From the NCBI RefSeq assembly GCF_040581485.1, contig NC_090132.1, positions 11,605,001 to 11,669,000 of the forward strand: a DNA stretch of 64,000 bases. The letters run 5' to 3'. Below the pieces are notes generated by a model that worked only from the letters and a program-made list of their open reading frames with translations, was not told where the DNA came from and searched no databases. The position numbers and the translations under genes are program-made. This stretch comes from Linepithema humile. Lineage: Eukaryota > Arthropoda > Insecta > Hymenoptera > Formicidae. This document shows positions 20,256 to 32,202 of the stretch, one piece after another (the stretch's first letter is position 1; each line of letters begins with the position of its first letter).

Positions 20256-20782
20256 AAAAGGCGTGCCCCATTTATGACGGATGTAGGATATAAAAAATAT
20301 ATTATTTGTGTAACAAAAGTGGAAAGAAATAAAAAATAATGTTGGATAAATATAATTAATGTTCTTATTTTATTTCACATCAATAAATGTATGTAAAGCA
20401 TGAAATTGTGAAAAGATGACACATTTAAAGATTATAATATCTGTCAAAAATACACTCATATATTTATGTAATCGGAAGGTACTGTGATAATTAATTTTAT
20501 AATTTTATAATTGTATAATGTTTTATATATTTCATATTGTGTGGAGACAGATAGAAGATGGTATAACTTGGATAAAAATGGGATTAAAAAGAAAAATTTA
20601 TCGAACACACAAAAAGATTTTTTTTATTCATTCGATAGGAAAAATGTGTTATTTCTTGACAATTTTGAAACTTTTAGTTTGTAACTGCGTCATACATAAC
20701 AGCATTGATGTTAAATAATTTACATGTTATAAAGAATGAATATTTTATAATATTTATACCACCATTCTAAAAAAACATAATA
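20256..20782. other. AT-rich interval without a gene
   Basis: Only short open frames and AT-rich unique-looking sequence are visible. Confidence 0.5.
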
Positions 20783-21585
20783 TGAAATCACAGAGCGCTT
20801 GACATTATATACAAAGTACTACAAAAAAAAAAGTAAAAGAACATCGAGATTGGCATTACATACATATTTACACAAAGTAAAATTTTTATATGTAAATCGA
20901 ATCATACGCAATGACTTGGAGTAACTGTAAGGGCTGTGATTTCTATAATGGTACGTCTTTGAAAAGATATAAACGATTACTCTTACAGTGAAAACATTAT
21001 AAACGAGAAAGAAATAAAAAATTTTACGTTATCAATCAACTTGTAGCTAAATGTTAGAAATAATCGGACAGAACAAATAATACGCATTATAGCAACGACA
21101 TTCAGGTACAACGGTACATTAACATTTAACTAATATCACGCTCTCTACTTACGTTTATAATAATAGAGCAATGGCACTAAATACTTAAAATACAATACAA
21201 TTAATCAATGCTTACATTAGTATTTTGTTAAAGTATAAAGTCAAATCACAGCGCTTGATATTATACGTATTGTACGTATTGCACATAATATTACAAAAAA
21301 AAAAATTGAAATATCTTTGGCACAACATACATTAGGCATACAAATAGATATTTCTATACGTTGTATAAATAATATATTTAGACTTAAAGTAACTGTAAAA
21401 GCTGCGGTTTCTAAAATTATGTCTTTTGAAAAAATACAAATGATTATACTCTTAGACAAACAAAAAAAAAATAGTAAATGGTAACATTATTAATCTCCTT
21501 GTTAGAAACAATTGGATAAAATAAATTGTACGTAAGTTCCAGCAATGACATTCAGGTACGATAATATGTTTACATCTAGTTGACA
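20783..21585. repeat. Diverged tandem duplication of about 350 bp
   Basis: The segment 20783-21135 is repeated in the same orientation at 21243-21585. Shared landmarks in order are AATCACAG..GCGCTTGA, GTAACTGTAA, ATTACTCTTA/ATTATACTCTTA, and ACATTCAGGTAC near each end. Identity is perhaps 65-70%. No open frame is conserved between the copies, so this looks like a non-coding duplication or two old copies of one repeat. Confidence 0.65.
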
Positions 21586-22017
21586 TCCATTTATCATTTT
21601 TGTTATTTTGTATGATCAGGAGAATTATGTAATTGATCAATTTCCAAATTTATATTGTTTCATTTTGAACTTATTAACATATTTCTGACTCATTTTAATG
21701 TCATTGACATTTCGCAGTTTTTAATCAATTATTAAAAGTATAAATTATTAACTTTGCCTACAAGGACGTAACCATATTATATAAATATCAAATTATCTTT
21801 CAAAAGTAAGTAAAATTGCAAATCACTTTATCTCTATCACAAAATAATCTTTTCCTCATTAAGCAATACAAAACGTTTTTGAAATTTTTAGATTTATGTC
21901 TGTTTTTACGTAAAAATATTATACTTGAATCATGTCTTATGGTTTTCTAATTCTTATATAGTTTTCATATGTCACGTTACAAATTGGACATTGTTTGGTT
22001 TTGAAACATTCGATATA
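21586..22017. other. AT-rich interval without a gene
   Basis: No feature recognised. Confidence 0.4.
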
Positions 22018-22908
22018 TATGGAGAAACATAAATAATATAGTCAGAAAAGTAGATGAAACACTACAGTAACGAACTATCAATAAAAATAAACCATTAACA
22101 AAACATTGCATGTTACATGTTGTCTAGTATTGCCTCAATAGAATTTGGACTTTAATTGTGTACTGCTATCATACTACTATAATAAATGCTTTACAAGTGA
22201 AGCAACAAGCGAGATGACCGCAAGATATGAAAGTGTGCGCTCGTTAATATAACACACCGTACAAGCATCCACGGAAAATTTTTCTTTTGAAGTATTTTAG
22301 TTATCCTTAAGGTTCCAATTTACAGTGTTGAAGATTTTTTTTAACAAGACTTTTGTAAATAATATTTATCTTCTATCCCTTCATGTATCACTTCATTGTC
22401 TGTAAAGAAAACAGGAAAGTTAATAATGTTTTATATAAATGTACATCAAAGTTAAAAATTAAATTTCTTATTTTATTTTAATTCTTTATGTTTAATTCTA
22501 TACCAGTAGAATACTGTGGTAGAATTACCTGTAATTAAATTATTTTTTGCAACGTTTTTTTGATGGTTCATCTACATTAATTCCTTTGTAGTGCTTCATC
22601 TATTCTTTATAGAACTACATATAATTCTTGTAATTTTGAAGGATTATTATCTTGTTTTGATACCATTTCGTGTCTATTAAAATTTTCTGTCAATAACAAA
22701 TTATATATCAATAAATGCAATAGTAAAACATTTATTATAGTAATATGATAAAAGTATACAATTATAAAATCGAAATTCTATTGAGGCAATACTAGACAAC
22801 ATGTAACATGCAATGTTTTTTTAATGGTTTATTTATATTAATAGTTCCTTTCTGTAGTACTTCATCCACTTTTCTGACTATATCATTTATCTTTCTCCAT
22901 ATTATATT
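22018..22908. mobile_element. TIR element or MULE end around the last MULE exon
   Basis: About 130 bp at 22018-22149 (TATGGAGAAACATAAATAAT ... GTTGTCTAGTATTGCCTC) is the reverse complement of 22772-22908. A third, partial copy in the right-hand orientation lies at about 22545-22610. Long TIRs are typical of MULEs. The last exon of the MULE transposase gene is between the arms, so the repeats may be displaced MULE termini or an independent element. Confidence 0.7.
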
Positions 22909-25900
22909 ATACCTCCATCATTGTTACATGCAACGTGTTGCTTAAATGTTGCCTCAGTAGAATCCCGCCGTAAGAAAAAAAAAATGAATCTAAAATTTGT
23001 GTTATTTGCAAATGTAGAATGTAGTATTAAAATTTACACGCTTACCTTTATCAGTGTTTAAGAATTTCTGTCTGCTTTTATGACATTTTACGCGTAAATT
23101 ATATCTTTCCTTATGATTTAGTTCTTGTAATGGCATTCTTCTTTGTATAGCCTCATGATTTAGTTCTTGTAATGGCATTCTTCTTTGTAAAGTCTCATTA
23201 TTTAGTTCTTGTAATGGCATTCTTCTTTGTATAGCTTTATGATTTAGTTCTTGTAATGGCATTCTTTTTTGTATATTAATATTTGCTTCATTTTCTATAT
23301 TGTATGATATATTTGATGTTGTTTCAGTATACACAAGATTATCTGATGTTAAATTATGTATATGAGTGTTATCTTCGGTAGACACATATTCATCTGATGT
23401 TAAATTATGTATAGGAGTATTATCTTCTGCAAATGAAATTACATTAATATCTAGTAAAAAAAATATATTGTTTGCAAAAAGCAATATTACAAATTTTTAT
23501 TTTATATATACATTTAATATCTTAATAATATATCTTTATAAGAACTTAAGCTCTTTTATACAGTTTTTATTTAGTTGAACTTAAGTAAAATGTATAACAA
23601 ATTATGAAACTTATATTTCTTATATTAAAAAATGTAAATTTGAAAAAGGGCTTTACACAATTCTTATAAAAAAATTTTTTTGTTTTTTATTATTGTTAGT
23701 AAACATACCTTTAAAAAGTAATTTATCCTTTACAATATTTTCACATTTATCATTAAATAAACGTAAGAAACTGTTGAGATGTAATCTGCAAGAAATGAAA
23801 AATACAGTTTTATTATCACATATATATAGATATATAAATAACAAATATTGTTTAATACTAAAAGCTACAACTAAAAACACAATAAAATCGCGCTTATTTT
23901 TTGCTCATTGCATTGCAATTGCTTGCAATTAATTTGCAAATAATCTGCTTGTATATGTATATGTAATACTCATAGAAATGTTACTAATATTTTGTAAAGA
24001 ATTTAGTTTTTTATTTTCAAAACTTTTATAAACAAATTCACAAGAAAAGTATATTCATATAAAAAAATATTAGTAAATATCCATTATATTTGAGCTCAAA
24101 AATTCATTTAATAATATTAATTTACAAAATTTTAACTATCAGGAATAAAGTCAAAGTTAAATTAAAATTTAATAGTAGGTATATATTTTAACGTGTAAAT
24201 TTTATATAATATAAATGTTATATATATATATAGAATATATATGTATATTAACTAACCTGCCTGCTGCAAAATGTTTTTGAACTCTCAGTATTTTATTATC
24301 TCGGATTTTGTTTTTAATACTTGTACGATGCCCATCTGCTTCGACTGTTTTCAAACGTTTTAACTTTAGTTTTTCATCAATGATCAATTTTTGTAAGTTA
24401 TCTGTAAGTAGAATATTTTCTATCAACTATTTGTATACAACGTCTTTTAGACTTACCGTGTATCATCCATTAATGGCAGATTTCTGAAATCATTTGAAGA
24501 CGAAAATCTTATCCAAAGTGTCAAGGCTACTATAATTTTTGAATGGAAAAGGCTTGCTTTATTTAATATATTTTATTTACTTCACTCAATTTTTTTTTAC
24601 TTTATTTTTTAATTATTTTATTTCTTTATACATTGTTCGTAATTGTTTGATGAATTTACTAACAATAATTTATAAATTGTATTAAACGCGATGCGCATTG
24701 AACTGTCAAAGTAGTCGTGTGAAGCGTGACAAATGACGTTTCTCAAGTAATGAAAACAATCAACATTGATACAAATTCTAACAAGCTGATTGATAAATTT
24801 TAATTCTTTTCCATTCAAAAACTATATCAATCTCGACATTATTAAAATTTTCGTCTGTAGTAGATGATCGAAGAAATCTGTCATTAATGAGTGATACAGG
24901 AAGTCTGGGACACTTTTTGTATGAAGTAGAAAGAAATGTTAATAGCAAACTTACCTAAGAAACTCCAGACGTTTTTATGAGTTTTGTCGAATTTTTTTCC
25001 TGTTACATTATGAAAACTTTCTGTTATATTATTTGTTCTCACAGGACAATCATGAACACTGACTTTTGATGCTAATGGTAACCAGGTCTTGCGTACATAT
25101 GTTAAGAAATCATGAACAGTAGGATATTGATGAGAAATTTGATCAATTTCAAGTTGTATAAAGAAAAGTGCTTCCTCAAAACAATCAGAAGGAATTAATG
25201 CCATAGTCATAGTCATTGATAAGACGGTTCTTGGTGCATCCATTAATCCTAGTCGCTGCCATTTGCGCAAAAGTGCCTGTAAGTGAATATTTATGTATTA
25301 TCATGATTTATGTAAATAATATAAAATACAAAACATAAAGAATAAATTATTATATAAAATTATTGTACTTGATTATAGTGAAACCAGCATCCATGTGCCT
25401 CTGCTGTTGGAAATTTTTCATTTATCACCTTCATTGCTGCTATCTCATAGTCACTCATTATAAATTTTAAATTTTGTTGAAGCATTGGCACTAATTCTAT
25501 AATTTTTTCACAAATTGCTCTGTACATATTACTAGAACGATTTTCACACAAGATAAAAACCATAGCAATACCCTACAAAATATATAATATAATGTATAAC
25601 TATAATAAACTATGACAATACATGCTCTGTTATTATATATTTTCAATACTTACTACATTCATATAACGAGTATGTAGTGTATACATTTGACTCATCAATG
25701 GTACACGTGGAACAATCTGATATGTTTATATTATTAAACTGTAATATTTTTATTTTTATATATAAACATAATAATATACTAAGTAAACAAACTTACATTA
25801 AATGTGCCATCTATATATATACATAAAGTTCTGTTGATTTTTGTAATTCTTGCAACAGTTCATTACTTGTAAATATTAATGCTTTCTTTCCATCGCTGCA

Positions 25901-26063
25901 AGTCACACTTCCTTTATAAAATCTTTCAAGAGGTCCGTAAGTTGATAAATTCACCGCAAGAGTTTCCATATCTTTTGGTAAACTTGGACGAAACTTGAGT
26001 CTTTCACGGTACAATGTACTTTTCAATGTTGCATATGACAATGTTGCAGCTGTTTCAGGATAT
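22607..26063 (-). pseudogene. FLYWCH-type MULE transposase gene, eight exons, nearly intact
   Basis: Exons read from the minus strand: 26063-25797, 25716-25654, 25572-25369, 25276-24955, 24401-24257, 23785-23709, 23450-23046 and 22686-22607. All have GT and AG borders and all seven joins keep phase. Motifs: LPKDMETLAVN-like pre-domain; first catalytic Asp in DGTFN; MSDYEIAAMKVINEKFP with second Asp; GCWFHYNQ zinc-like C-H pair; NNITESFHN; then a basic C-terminal helix region. The seventh exon has four copies of MPLQELN. The only break in these exons is a TA-repeat slip near 25818 that shifts frame before DGTFN. The N-terminal exon(s), normally with the FLYWCH zinc finger, are absent upstream, where a hAT element begins. 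It could be a MULE relic or the remains of a domesticated gene. Confidence 0.82.
24463..24893. mobile_element. TIR MITE inside a MULE intron
   Basis: About 105 bp at 24463-24570 (CATTAATGGCAGATTTCT ... TTTTTGAATGGAAAAG) is inverted at 24780-24893, at roughly 75-80% identity. The element lies wholly between the exons ending 24955 and starting 24401, so splicing could remove it. Confidence 0.7.
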
Positions 26064-26335
26064 CTATATTACAAGTAACAAATATTAACTACAAAACAAC
26101 TAACATAAATTTGTACACTAAACAAAATTAGAATTAAACAGAATTTACAAAGTGATCTAAATAAAAAGTGTTAACAATTCATATCTGGAGTTATTAAATA
26201 GGAGTATAAATAAACTGACCAGAAATAAACTAAGCAAGATATCATATAATGCGATATTGTAAATATGTATTAAAATTTTATTGCAACATTACATCCACTT
26301 TCGTTGTGATTACAATAAAGTATATATATACAGAG
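26064..26335. other. Upstream flank of the MULE gene
   Basis: AT-rich sequence between the first visible MULE exon and the hAT element, ending in a TA run. No coding exon is recognised. Confidence 0.4.
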
Positions 26336-27395
26336 CAGTGATGCGATATCTACTACCGGGCTCGCGGCTCTCGAGCCCCAACACAAGTAAGAAGCGCTTA
26401 CGTCACGCGTCTGTGTGCGCTCGGCCGTTCGGCTATAGAGAGAGAGCGGACGTCTCTGTCTTGCTACCATCGAGCCGACGTAAACACATTGCGGACGGCA
26501 AATGCTCAGAAACAAGCGCTTTTAATCGAGTAAGGCGAGTGCCTAGCGGATTCGAAGTCCCGTATTCGAGACTTGATTTTCGCAACTTTTTTTTTTCTTT
26601 TTTCCACATTTGTTTCTAACAGTGTAAGTTAGTTAATAATGTTTTTTTGGCTAAAAAATATTATTTCGTATATTAATAATATATTTGCATATGTTAAACT
26701 AATAACTAATTATTTCAAAAAGAATACTAATTTGCTATTATAAATAGAAAAATGAAGTCATTTTACAACATACATATTGCAACAAAGTGCAATTTAACAT
26801 GTGCAATTATTGTTAATAAATATAAAATAATATTTTTTAGCCAAAAGCATTATCTAATGATTCACTTGATGGTACAGTGCTAGAAACAAATATCGAAAAA
26901 GAAAAAAATGTTACAAAAGCAGTTTTCAAATACAAGATTTTCAATATTCCTGCCACTCGCCTTAATCGATTAGCCACGCTTGCTTCTTAACATTTATCTC
27001 TATCGAAAGATTACACACCTGGAAAATTTTTAACTATTTATTTTAAATTACTGCATATTAGCAAAAGTTACTGTACTGTGGAGATTAGTGGAGAAACGGT
27101 AACATACAATGCAGTCAAATACATCTTACAAATGCAGTCAAATAGATCGAAGATTTTCTGCACTCTTGTTAGCATGTTAAAGTATGTGTAGCGTATTATT
27201 AGTTCATTAGTAATTTTAAGTGTTATTAATAGTGGTCTTCCACACCACCTTTGAGGTTCCACTAACTAGGCGCGTTCGATTTTTTTTAAGTGAATCGTCG
27301 CCTGGAGCCCTATCGTACCACTTTTTTAAAATTATAATTTAAGGTAAAAGTAATTTTTATTGTCTTGATGTTGATGGACCATATCTTGTGCAAAA
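26336..27395. repeat. Left ~1.05-kb inverted arm of the hAT element
   Basis: This mirrors 29163-30217 with scattered differences. Its inner end contains the reverse complement of the transposase stop region (GATGATGGTCCATCAACATC at 29167-29186 corresponds to about 27368-27388), which shows that the left end was made by copying the right end in inverted orientation. Confidence 0.85.
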
Positions 27396-27644
27396 ATAAA
27401 AGAAATAAATATAAAAATAAAATAAATAATTAAAGTTAAAATAAAAGTAAATTTCTCTAAATTCTTGACCGTCTATTAAAAAATTCTTTTATGGTTTGAA
27501 GATTGTTATAAAGTAGTATAAAGTACATATAGAGAAATAAAATGTATAAAGAAATTATTGAAAATAAATGTATGAAAGTTTAGTGTTATATGTAATTTAA
27601 TTTTCAACAATTTCTGTATATATTTTATTTTTTTATTAAAACAG

Positions 27645-29195
27645 CTGAATACGTTTCACGAAACAGCGTTTCTTGTTCGATTTGTTGATTCTGAAACATT
27701 AGATATTCGCACGCAATTAGTAAAATTAATTAATATTGACGCGAAAAGTAGCAGTGCGGACAAAATATTTCATGCATTTCAAAATGAGATGTGGAGATTA
27801 CAGATTCCATTTACAAATATTATTGCTTTATCATGTGACAATGCGCCTGTTATGGTAGGAAAATATACGTCATTTAAAAGAAAATTAGAAAAAACTTGTA
27901 AACATTTACTAACATTTGCGTGTCCATGCCATTCTGCTGCATTGATTGCACATTCTGCATGTGCAAAAATACCAGAGTATTGCGAAGAATTTTTGAAAAA
28001 AATTTCAAATTATATTAATAGTAGTCCTAAGCGTTCAGCTATTTATAGAGACTTTAGTGATTGCTTTTTGGAAACAAGTCACAACATTTTAAAATTGTCT
28101 CATACGCGATGGCTTTCTCGCCATTCATGTATTGAAAGAATTCTTGAATCTTGGGATGCTATCAAGCTTTTTCTCACTGATATGGCGTTGGCAGACAAAT
28201 CAAAGTCTGCAAAAGATTTAATGTCTGTCATGGGAAGTTACGATGTAAAAGCATATTTTTTATTTTTAGAGCATATTTTAGATTATTTTAATTCATTTAA
28301 TGCATTTTTCCAAGCAACAGAAACAAGAATTCATTTATTGCAACCAAAATCAGTAAAATTTTTAACAACAATATGCAAATACTTTTTGAAGCCAGAATTA
28401 TTGAAAACCGTATGTACTAATATTAAATTTTCTGAAAAAGAGAATCAAAAATCTTTACAAGAAATAAATTTGGGATCCGAATGCGAGGAATATCTCGATG
28501 AATTAATAAAAGAAGGATCTACAGACACGATGTACGATTACAAATGTAACATAATTACAAATGTACGAGAAAATTGTTTACAATTTTACGTCACCGCTGC
28601 TGAAGAAATTAGTAAAAGATTACCAATTAATGACAAATTTTTGTCCACATTGACAGTTTTAGAAGCAAATGTAGCTTTATCAGATAATGATAGAGAAATA
28701 TCATTTAACGATGTTTCTTTTATTGCCAAAACTATAGGCGGATTTGACGAAAACGGTTTGCGGGAAGAATGGTTGAAATTACATGAAGATTTTACTGAGA
28801 CAGACAAAATAAATTTTTCTAATTTAAATTTTGATGATATGTGGAAAAAAATTTTACGAAGTAACAACACTATAAAATATCCTAATATGAAATCTTTGGT
28901 GAATGCTATTCAAACACTGCCTAATTCTAATGCAGATCCTGAAAGGATGTTTTCAGTTTTATCTGATTTAAAAACCAAAAAACGCAACAAACTTTCGGTC
29001 ACCAATGTTAACGCTCTTTGTGTTTTAAAATCAGCATTAAAATCGCGTAAGGAAACAGTGCTAAATATGGACATTAATGAGAGGCATTTGTCTTTGATGT
29101 CGGTAAAGACACTGTACGCCAGTAGTCCTGGGAAAATAAAAAAAAATATAACGTTACATATTGCAGATGATGGTCCATCAACATCAAAACAATAA
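27645..29195 (+). CDS. hAT transposase, C-terminal catalytic part
   Basis: Would catalyse hAT transposition. The frame is open from an acceptor-like AAAACAG ending at 27644, through the first ATG at 27789, to 29195. From that ATG it has 468 codons. Motifs numbered from the ATG: CDNAPVM with a catalytic-type Asp at 17, CPCHSAALIAHSAC at about 45-58, TRWLSRHSC near 105, and the hAT dimerisation domain around 375-415 (LPNSNADPERMFSVL, then KKRNKLSV). The N-terminal BED zinc finger and upstream exons are absent, which fits replacement of the left end by an inverted copy of the right end. The last ~10 codons lie inside the inverted repeat. The remaining frame has no stops. Confidence 0.88.
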   Translation: MNTFHETAFLVRFVDSETLDIRTQLVKLINIDAKSSSADKIFHAFQNEMWRLQIPFTNIIALSCDNAPVMVGKYTSFKRKLEKTCKHLLTFACPCHSAALIAHSACAKIPEYCEEFLKKISNYINSSPKRSAIYRDFSDCFLETSHNILKLSHTRWLSRHSCIERILESWDAIKLFLTDMALADKSKSAKDLMSVMGSYDVKAYFLFLEHILDYFNSFNAFFQATETRIHLLQPKSVKFLTTICKYFLKPELLKTVCTNIKFSEKENQKSLQEINLGSECEEYLDELIKEGSTDTMYDYKCNIITNVRENCLQFYVTAAEEISKRLPINDKFLSTLTVLEANVALSDNDREISFNDVSFIAKTIGGFDENGLREEWLKLHEDFTETDKINFSNLNFDDMWKKILRSNNTIKYPNMKSLVNAIQTLPNSNADPERMFSVLSDLKTKKRNKLSVTNVNALCVLKSALKSRKETVLNMDINERHLSLMSVKTLYASSPGKIKKNITLHIADDGPSTSKQ

Positions 29196-30217
29196 TAATT
29201 ACTTTTATCTTGAATTTCAATTTTAAAAAAGTGGTACGATAGGGCTCCAGGCGACGGTCCACTTAAAAAAAATCAAACGCGCCTAGTTAGTGGAACCTCA
29301 AAGGTGGTGTGGAAGACCACTATTAATAACACTTAAAATTACTAATGAACTAATAATACGCTACACATACTTTAACATGCTAATAAGAGTGCAATAAATC
29401 TTCGATCTATTTGACTGCATTTGTAAGATGTATTTGACTGCATTGTATGTTACCGTTTCTCCACTAATCTCCACAGTACAGTAACTTTTGCTATAATGCA
29501 GTAATTTAAAATAAATAGTTAAAAATTTTCCAGGTGTGTAATCTTTCGATAGAGATAAATGTTAAGAAGCAAGCGTGGCTAATCGATTAAGGCGAGTGGC
29601 AGAAATATTGAAAATCTTGTATTTGAAAACTGCTTTTGTAACATTTTTTTTCTTTTTCGATATTTGTTTCTAGCACTGTACCATCAAGTGAATCATTAGA
29701 TAATGCTTTTGGCTAAAAAATATTATTTTATATTTATTAACAATAATTGCACATGTTAAATTGCACTTTGTTGCAATATGTATGTTGTAAAATGACTTCA
29801 TTTTTCTATTTATAATAGCAAATTAGTATTCTTTTTGAAATAATTAGTTATTAGTTTAACATATGCAAATATATTATTAATATACGAAATAATATTTTTT
29901 AGCCAAAAAAACATTATTAACTAACTTACACTGTTAGAAACAAATGTGGAAAAAAGAAAAAAAAAAGTTGCGAAAATCAAGTCTCGAATACGGGACTTCG
30001 AATCCGCTAGGCACTCGCCTTACTCGATTAAAAGCGCTTGTTTCTGAGCATTTGCCGTCCGCAATGTGTTTACGTCGGCTCGATGGTAGCAAGACAGAGA
30101 CGTCCGCTCTCTCTCTATAGCCGAACGGCCGAGCGCACACAGACGCGTGACGTAAGCGCTTCTTACTTGTGTTGGGGCTCGAGAGCCGCGAGCCCGGTAG
30201 TAGATATCGCATCACTG
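29163..30217. repeat. Right ~1.05-kb inverted arm of the hAT element
   Basis: The arm starts inside the transposase C-terminal codons and ends CATCACTG at 30217. An open frame at 29934-30299 and its mirror at 26281-26619 are by-products of the repeat. Confidence 0.85.
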
Positions 30218-30500
30218 ATACAGGGTGTCTGGCAATAATCGCCCCACCGGTCATATACAGGTAGAGGAGGTCAAATCGAGTAGAAAAGTCCTTTACCATT
30301 TTTTAATTTTCATAATAAGTACTGAGTAATTAACGAGAAAAGATCGGCGAATCCGCGCGAGTAAAGCGCGCGCGGTGAGAAGGACGTCCCACTGCTACGC
30401 GATCACTAGGACACAAGGATCTAGCGTTACGCGCCGCTCGTATGTTGCCATTGTCATTTGTAGAGCGCTCCTCCCAACGCTTCATCGCGCGCCTAGTGAT
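30218..30500. mobile_element. Half of an ACAGGGTG fold-back MITE
   Basis: The sequence from TACAGGGTGTCTGGCAATAA matches 37224-37505 closely, then stops at GTGATATATAG where the full copy continues with its second, inverted half. The missing half may have been lost in rearrangement. The hAT element inserted into its terminal bases. Confidence 0.8.
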
Positions 30501-30732
30501 ATATAGATAAAGCAATAAAATATAATTTTTGTTTTGGTTAGATATATACGACAGGTTTTTTACAAAGGTTCTAAATATGTACAATTTTGTGGACAGATAA
30601 AGCAATAAAAGCAATAAAATATAACTTGTTTTGGTTGTGACAAGAACGTGTACTTGGCGCCTTTTTTTACCTTTTTTTTAAAAAGGTAATTTTTTGATAG
30701 ATATCACTTTTTTTGTTATAATTTTGACTATA
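30501..30732. other. AT-rich interval without a gene
   Basis: AT-rich sequence with a short repeated AGATAAAGCAATAAAA string near 30504 and 30596. No gene. Confidence 0.4.
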
Positions 30733-31022
30733 AATTGAAACTAATTTAGGATACTCAAAACAGAAATATTAAATTTTGAGCTATTTAATTTCATTTTATT
30801 AGACAAATCATACAGTAAAGTCTCAAAACAGTTGTCACATAAGGCATAATAATAATTGGTATAATTGATATAATTGTATAAATTTGTTCAATTTTACCAC
30901 ACATTCTGTCAAAAAAAGTACATGTTTCAAGACATTAGTGTATGATTTGTCTAAAATAAATAAAATTAAATAGCTCAAAGTTTAATATTTCTGTTCTGAG
31001 TATCCTAAATTAGTTTCAACAA
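30733..31022. mobile_element. Fold-back MITE, family GAAACTAATTTAGGATA, copy 1
   Basis: AAACTAATTTAGGATACTCA at the left is the inverse of TGAGTATCCTAAATTAGTTT at the right, followed on both sides by AGAAATATTAAA/TTTAATATTTCT and TTAGACAAATCATAC against GTATGATTTGTCTAA. Relatives are at 31313-31622, 31841-32202 and the window end. Confidence 0.85.
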
Positions 31023-31170
31023 TATTTATTTCCAGTCAATTTTATATAATTCCAGTTTAATAATTTGTGTTTATTATAATGTTTCTTATTTACTATGGAT
31101 TTCTTATTTACTATGATAAATATTTTGTATGGATAAATATTCAATAATATACCTAAAATACGATCTGAAC

Positions 31171-31246
31171 ATTTTCTTAATTCTCTGCCCACACTGTGAT
31201 GTGAAAATATTTTCTTAATTCTCTGCCCACACTGTGACGTGAAAAT
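31171..31246. repeat. 38-bp tandem duplication
   Basis: Two adjacent copies of ATTTTCTTAATTCTCTGCCC plus 18 further bases ending GTGAAAAT, differing at about one base. This is a recent local duplication in non-coding sequence. Confidence 0.9.
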
Positions 31247-31312
31247 AATTTTGTTGTCAACCATAGCGTTAACTACAGAAGGTGACTTATGCTATATTTA
31301 AAAAAAATATAA

Positions 31313-31622
31313 TTTTGACTATAAATCAGAACAGAAATATTAAACTTTGAGCTATTTAAGTTTATTTATTAGACAAATCATACACTAAAGTCTCAAAACA
31401 ATTGTCACATAAGGCATAATAATAATTGGTATAATTGTATAATTGATATAATTGTATAAATATAAATTTTTTCAATTTTACCATGCTTTCTGTCAAAAAA
31501 AGTACATGTTTCGAGATATTAGTGTATGATTTGTCTAAAATAAATAAAATTAAATAGCTGAAAGTTTAATATTTCTGTTCTGAGTATCCAAAATTAGTTT
31601 TAACAATATTAATAATTTCCAG
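31313..31622. mobile_element. Fold-back MITE, same family, copy 2
   Basis: Same internal organisation as 30733-31022, with AGAACAGAAATATTAAAC at the left and its inverse at the right. The left outer end is partly lost. Confidence 0.8.
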
Positions 31623-31840
31623 TTAATTTTATAATAATTAAAAAAAATATAGCATAAATCGCCTTTTGTAGTTCCATCACAATGTGGATAGAGAATTAAA
31701 GTGTAAGAGAATGTTTAGATCATATTTCAGATATATTATTGAATTTTATTTATCCATAGACAAAAAAATTATACACATAAACTCGACAAGAAATCTTGCA
31801 ATACACAAAATAAAATTGACTGAAAATGATAAATATTGTT

Positions 31841-32202
31841 AGAACTAATTTAGTATACATAGAACAGAAATATTAAACTTTGAATATTTAATTTTATTTA
31901 TTTTTATATATTTAATTTTATTTATTTTATATATTTAATTTTACTTATTTTAGACAAATTATACACTAAAGTCTCTAAACAATTGTCACATAAGACAGTG
32001 ATAAATGTTATGATTGTATTTAATTGTTGTACCATATATCCTGTCAAAAAAGCACATGATTCGAGACTTTAGTGCATGATTTGTTTAAAATAAATAATCA
32101 AAGTTTAATATTTCTGCTCTATGTATACTAAATGTTTAAAATAAATAATCAAAGTTTAATATTTCTGTTCTATGTATACTAAATTAGTTCTAACAATATT
32201 TA
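31841..32202. mobile_element. Fold-back MITE, same family, copy 3 with internal duplication
   Basis: Ends are GTTAGAACTAATTTAGTATA and the inverse. The right end contains a local duplication in which AATAATCAAAGTTTAATATT occurs twice (about 32093 and 32142). Confidence 0.8.

Larger units (their letters stand above)
26336..30217 (+). mobile_element. hAT transposon with ~1.05-kb terminal inverted repeats
   Basis: Ends are CAGTGATGCGATATCTACTA and its complement, matching the CAGTG ends of hAT elements. Flanking octamers are ATACAGAG (26328-26335) and ATACAGGG (30218-30225), 7 of 8 identical, as expected for an aged hAT target duplication. The inverted arms are about 26336-27395 and 29163-30217, far longer than the 10-30 bp usual for hATs. 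They reach into the last codons of the transposase gene. Each arm also contains an internal imperfect palindrome (26520-26690 against 26830-26990). The target was the end of an ACAGGGTG MITE whose remainder follows at 30218. Confidence 0.88.

Noticed and set aside
19830..20339. Long repetitive open frames on both strands over the 30-bp array
   Set aside because: A 30-bp period keeps every stop-free frame open. Both strands are open, and no motif or flanking gene structure supports coding.
26530..26580. tRNA-like B box (GGATTCGAAGTCC) in the hAT arm
   Set aside because: No matching A box, cloverleaf or CCA-side stem can be drawn around it, and the same string recurs only because the arm is repeated.
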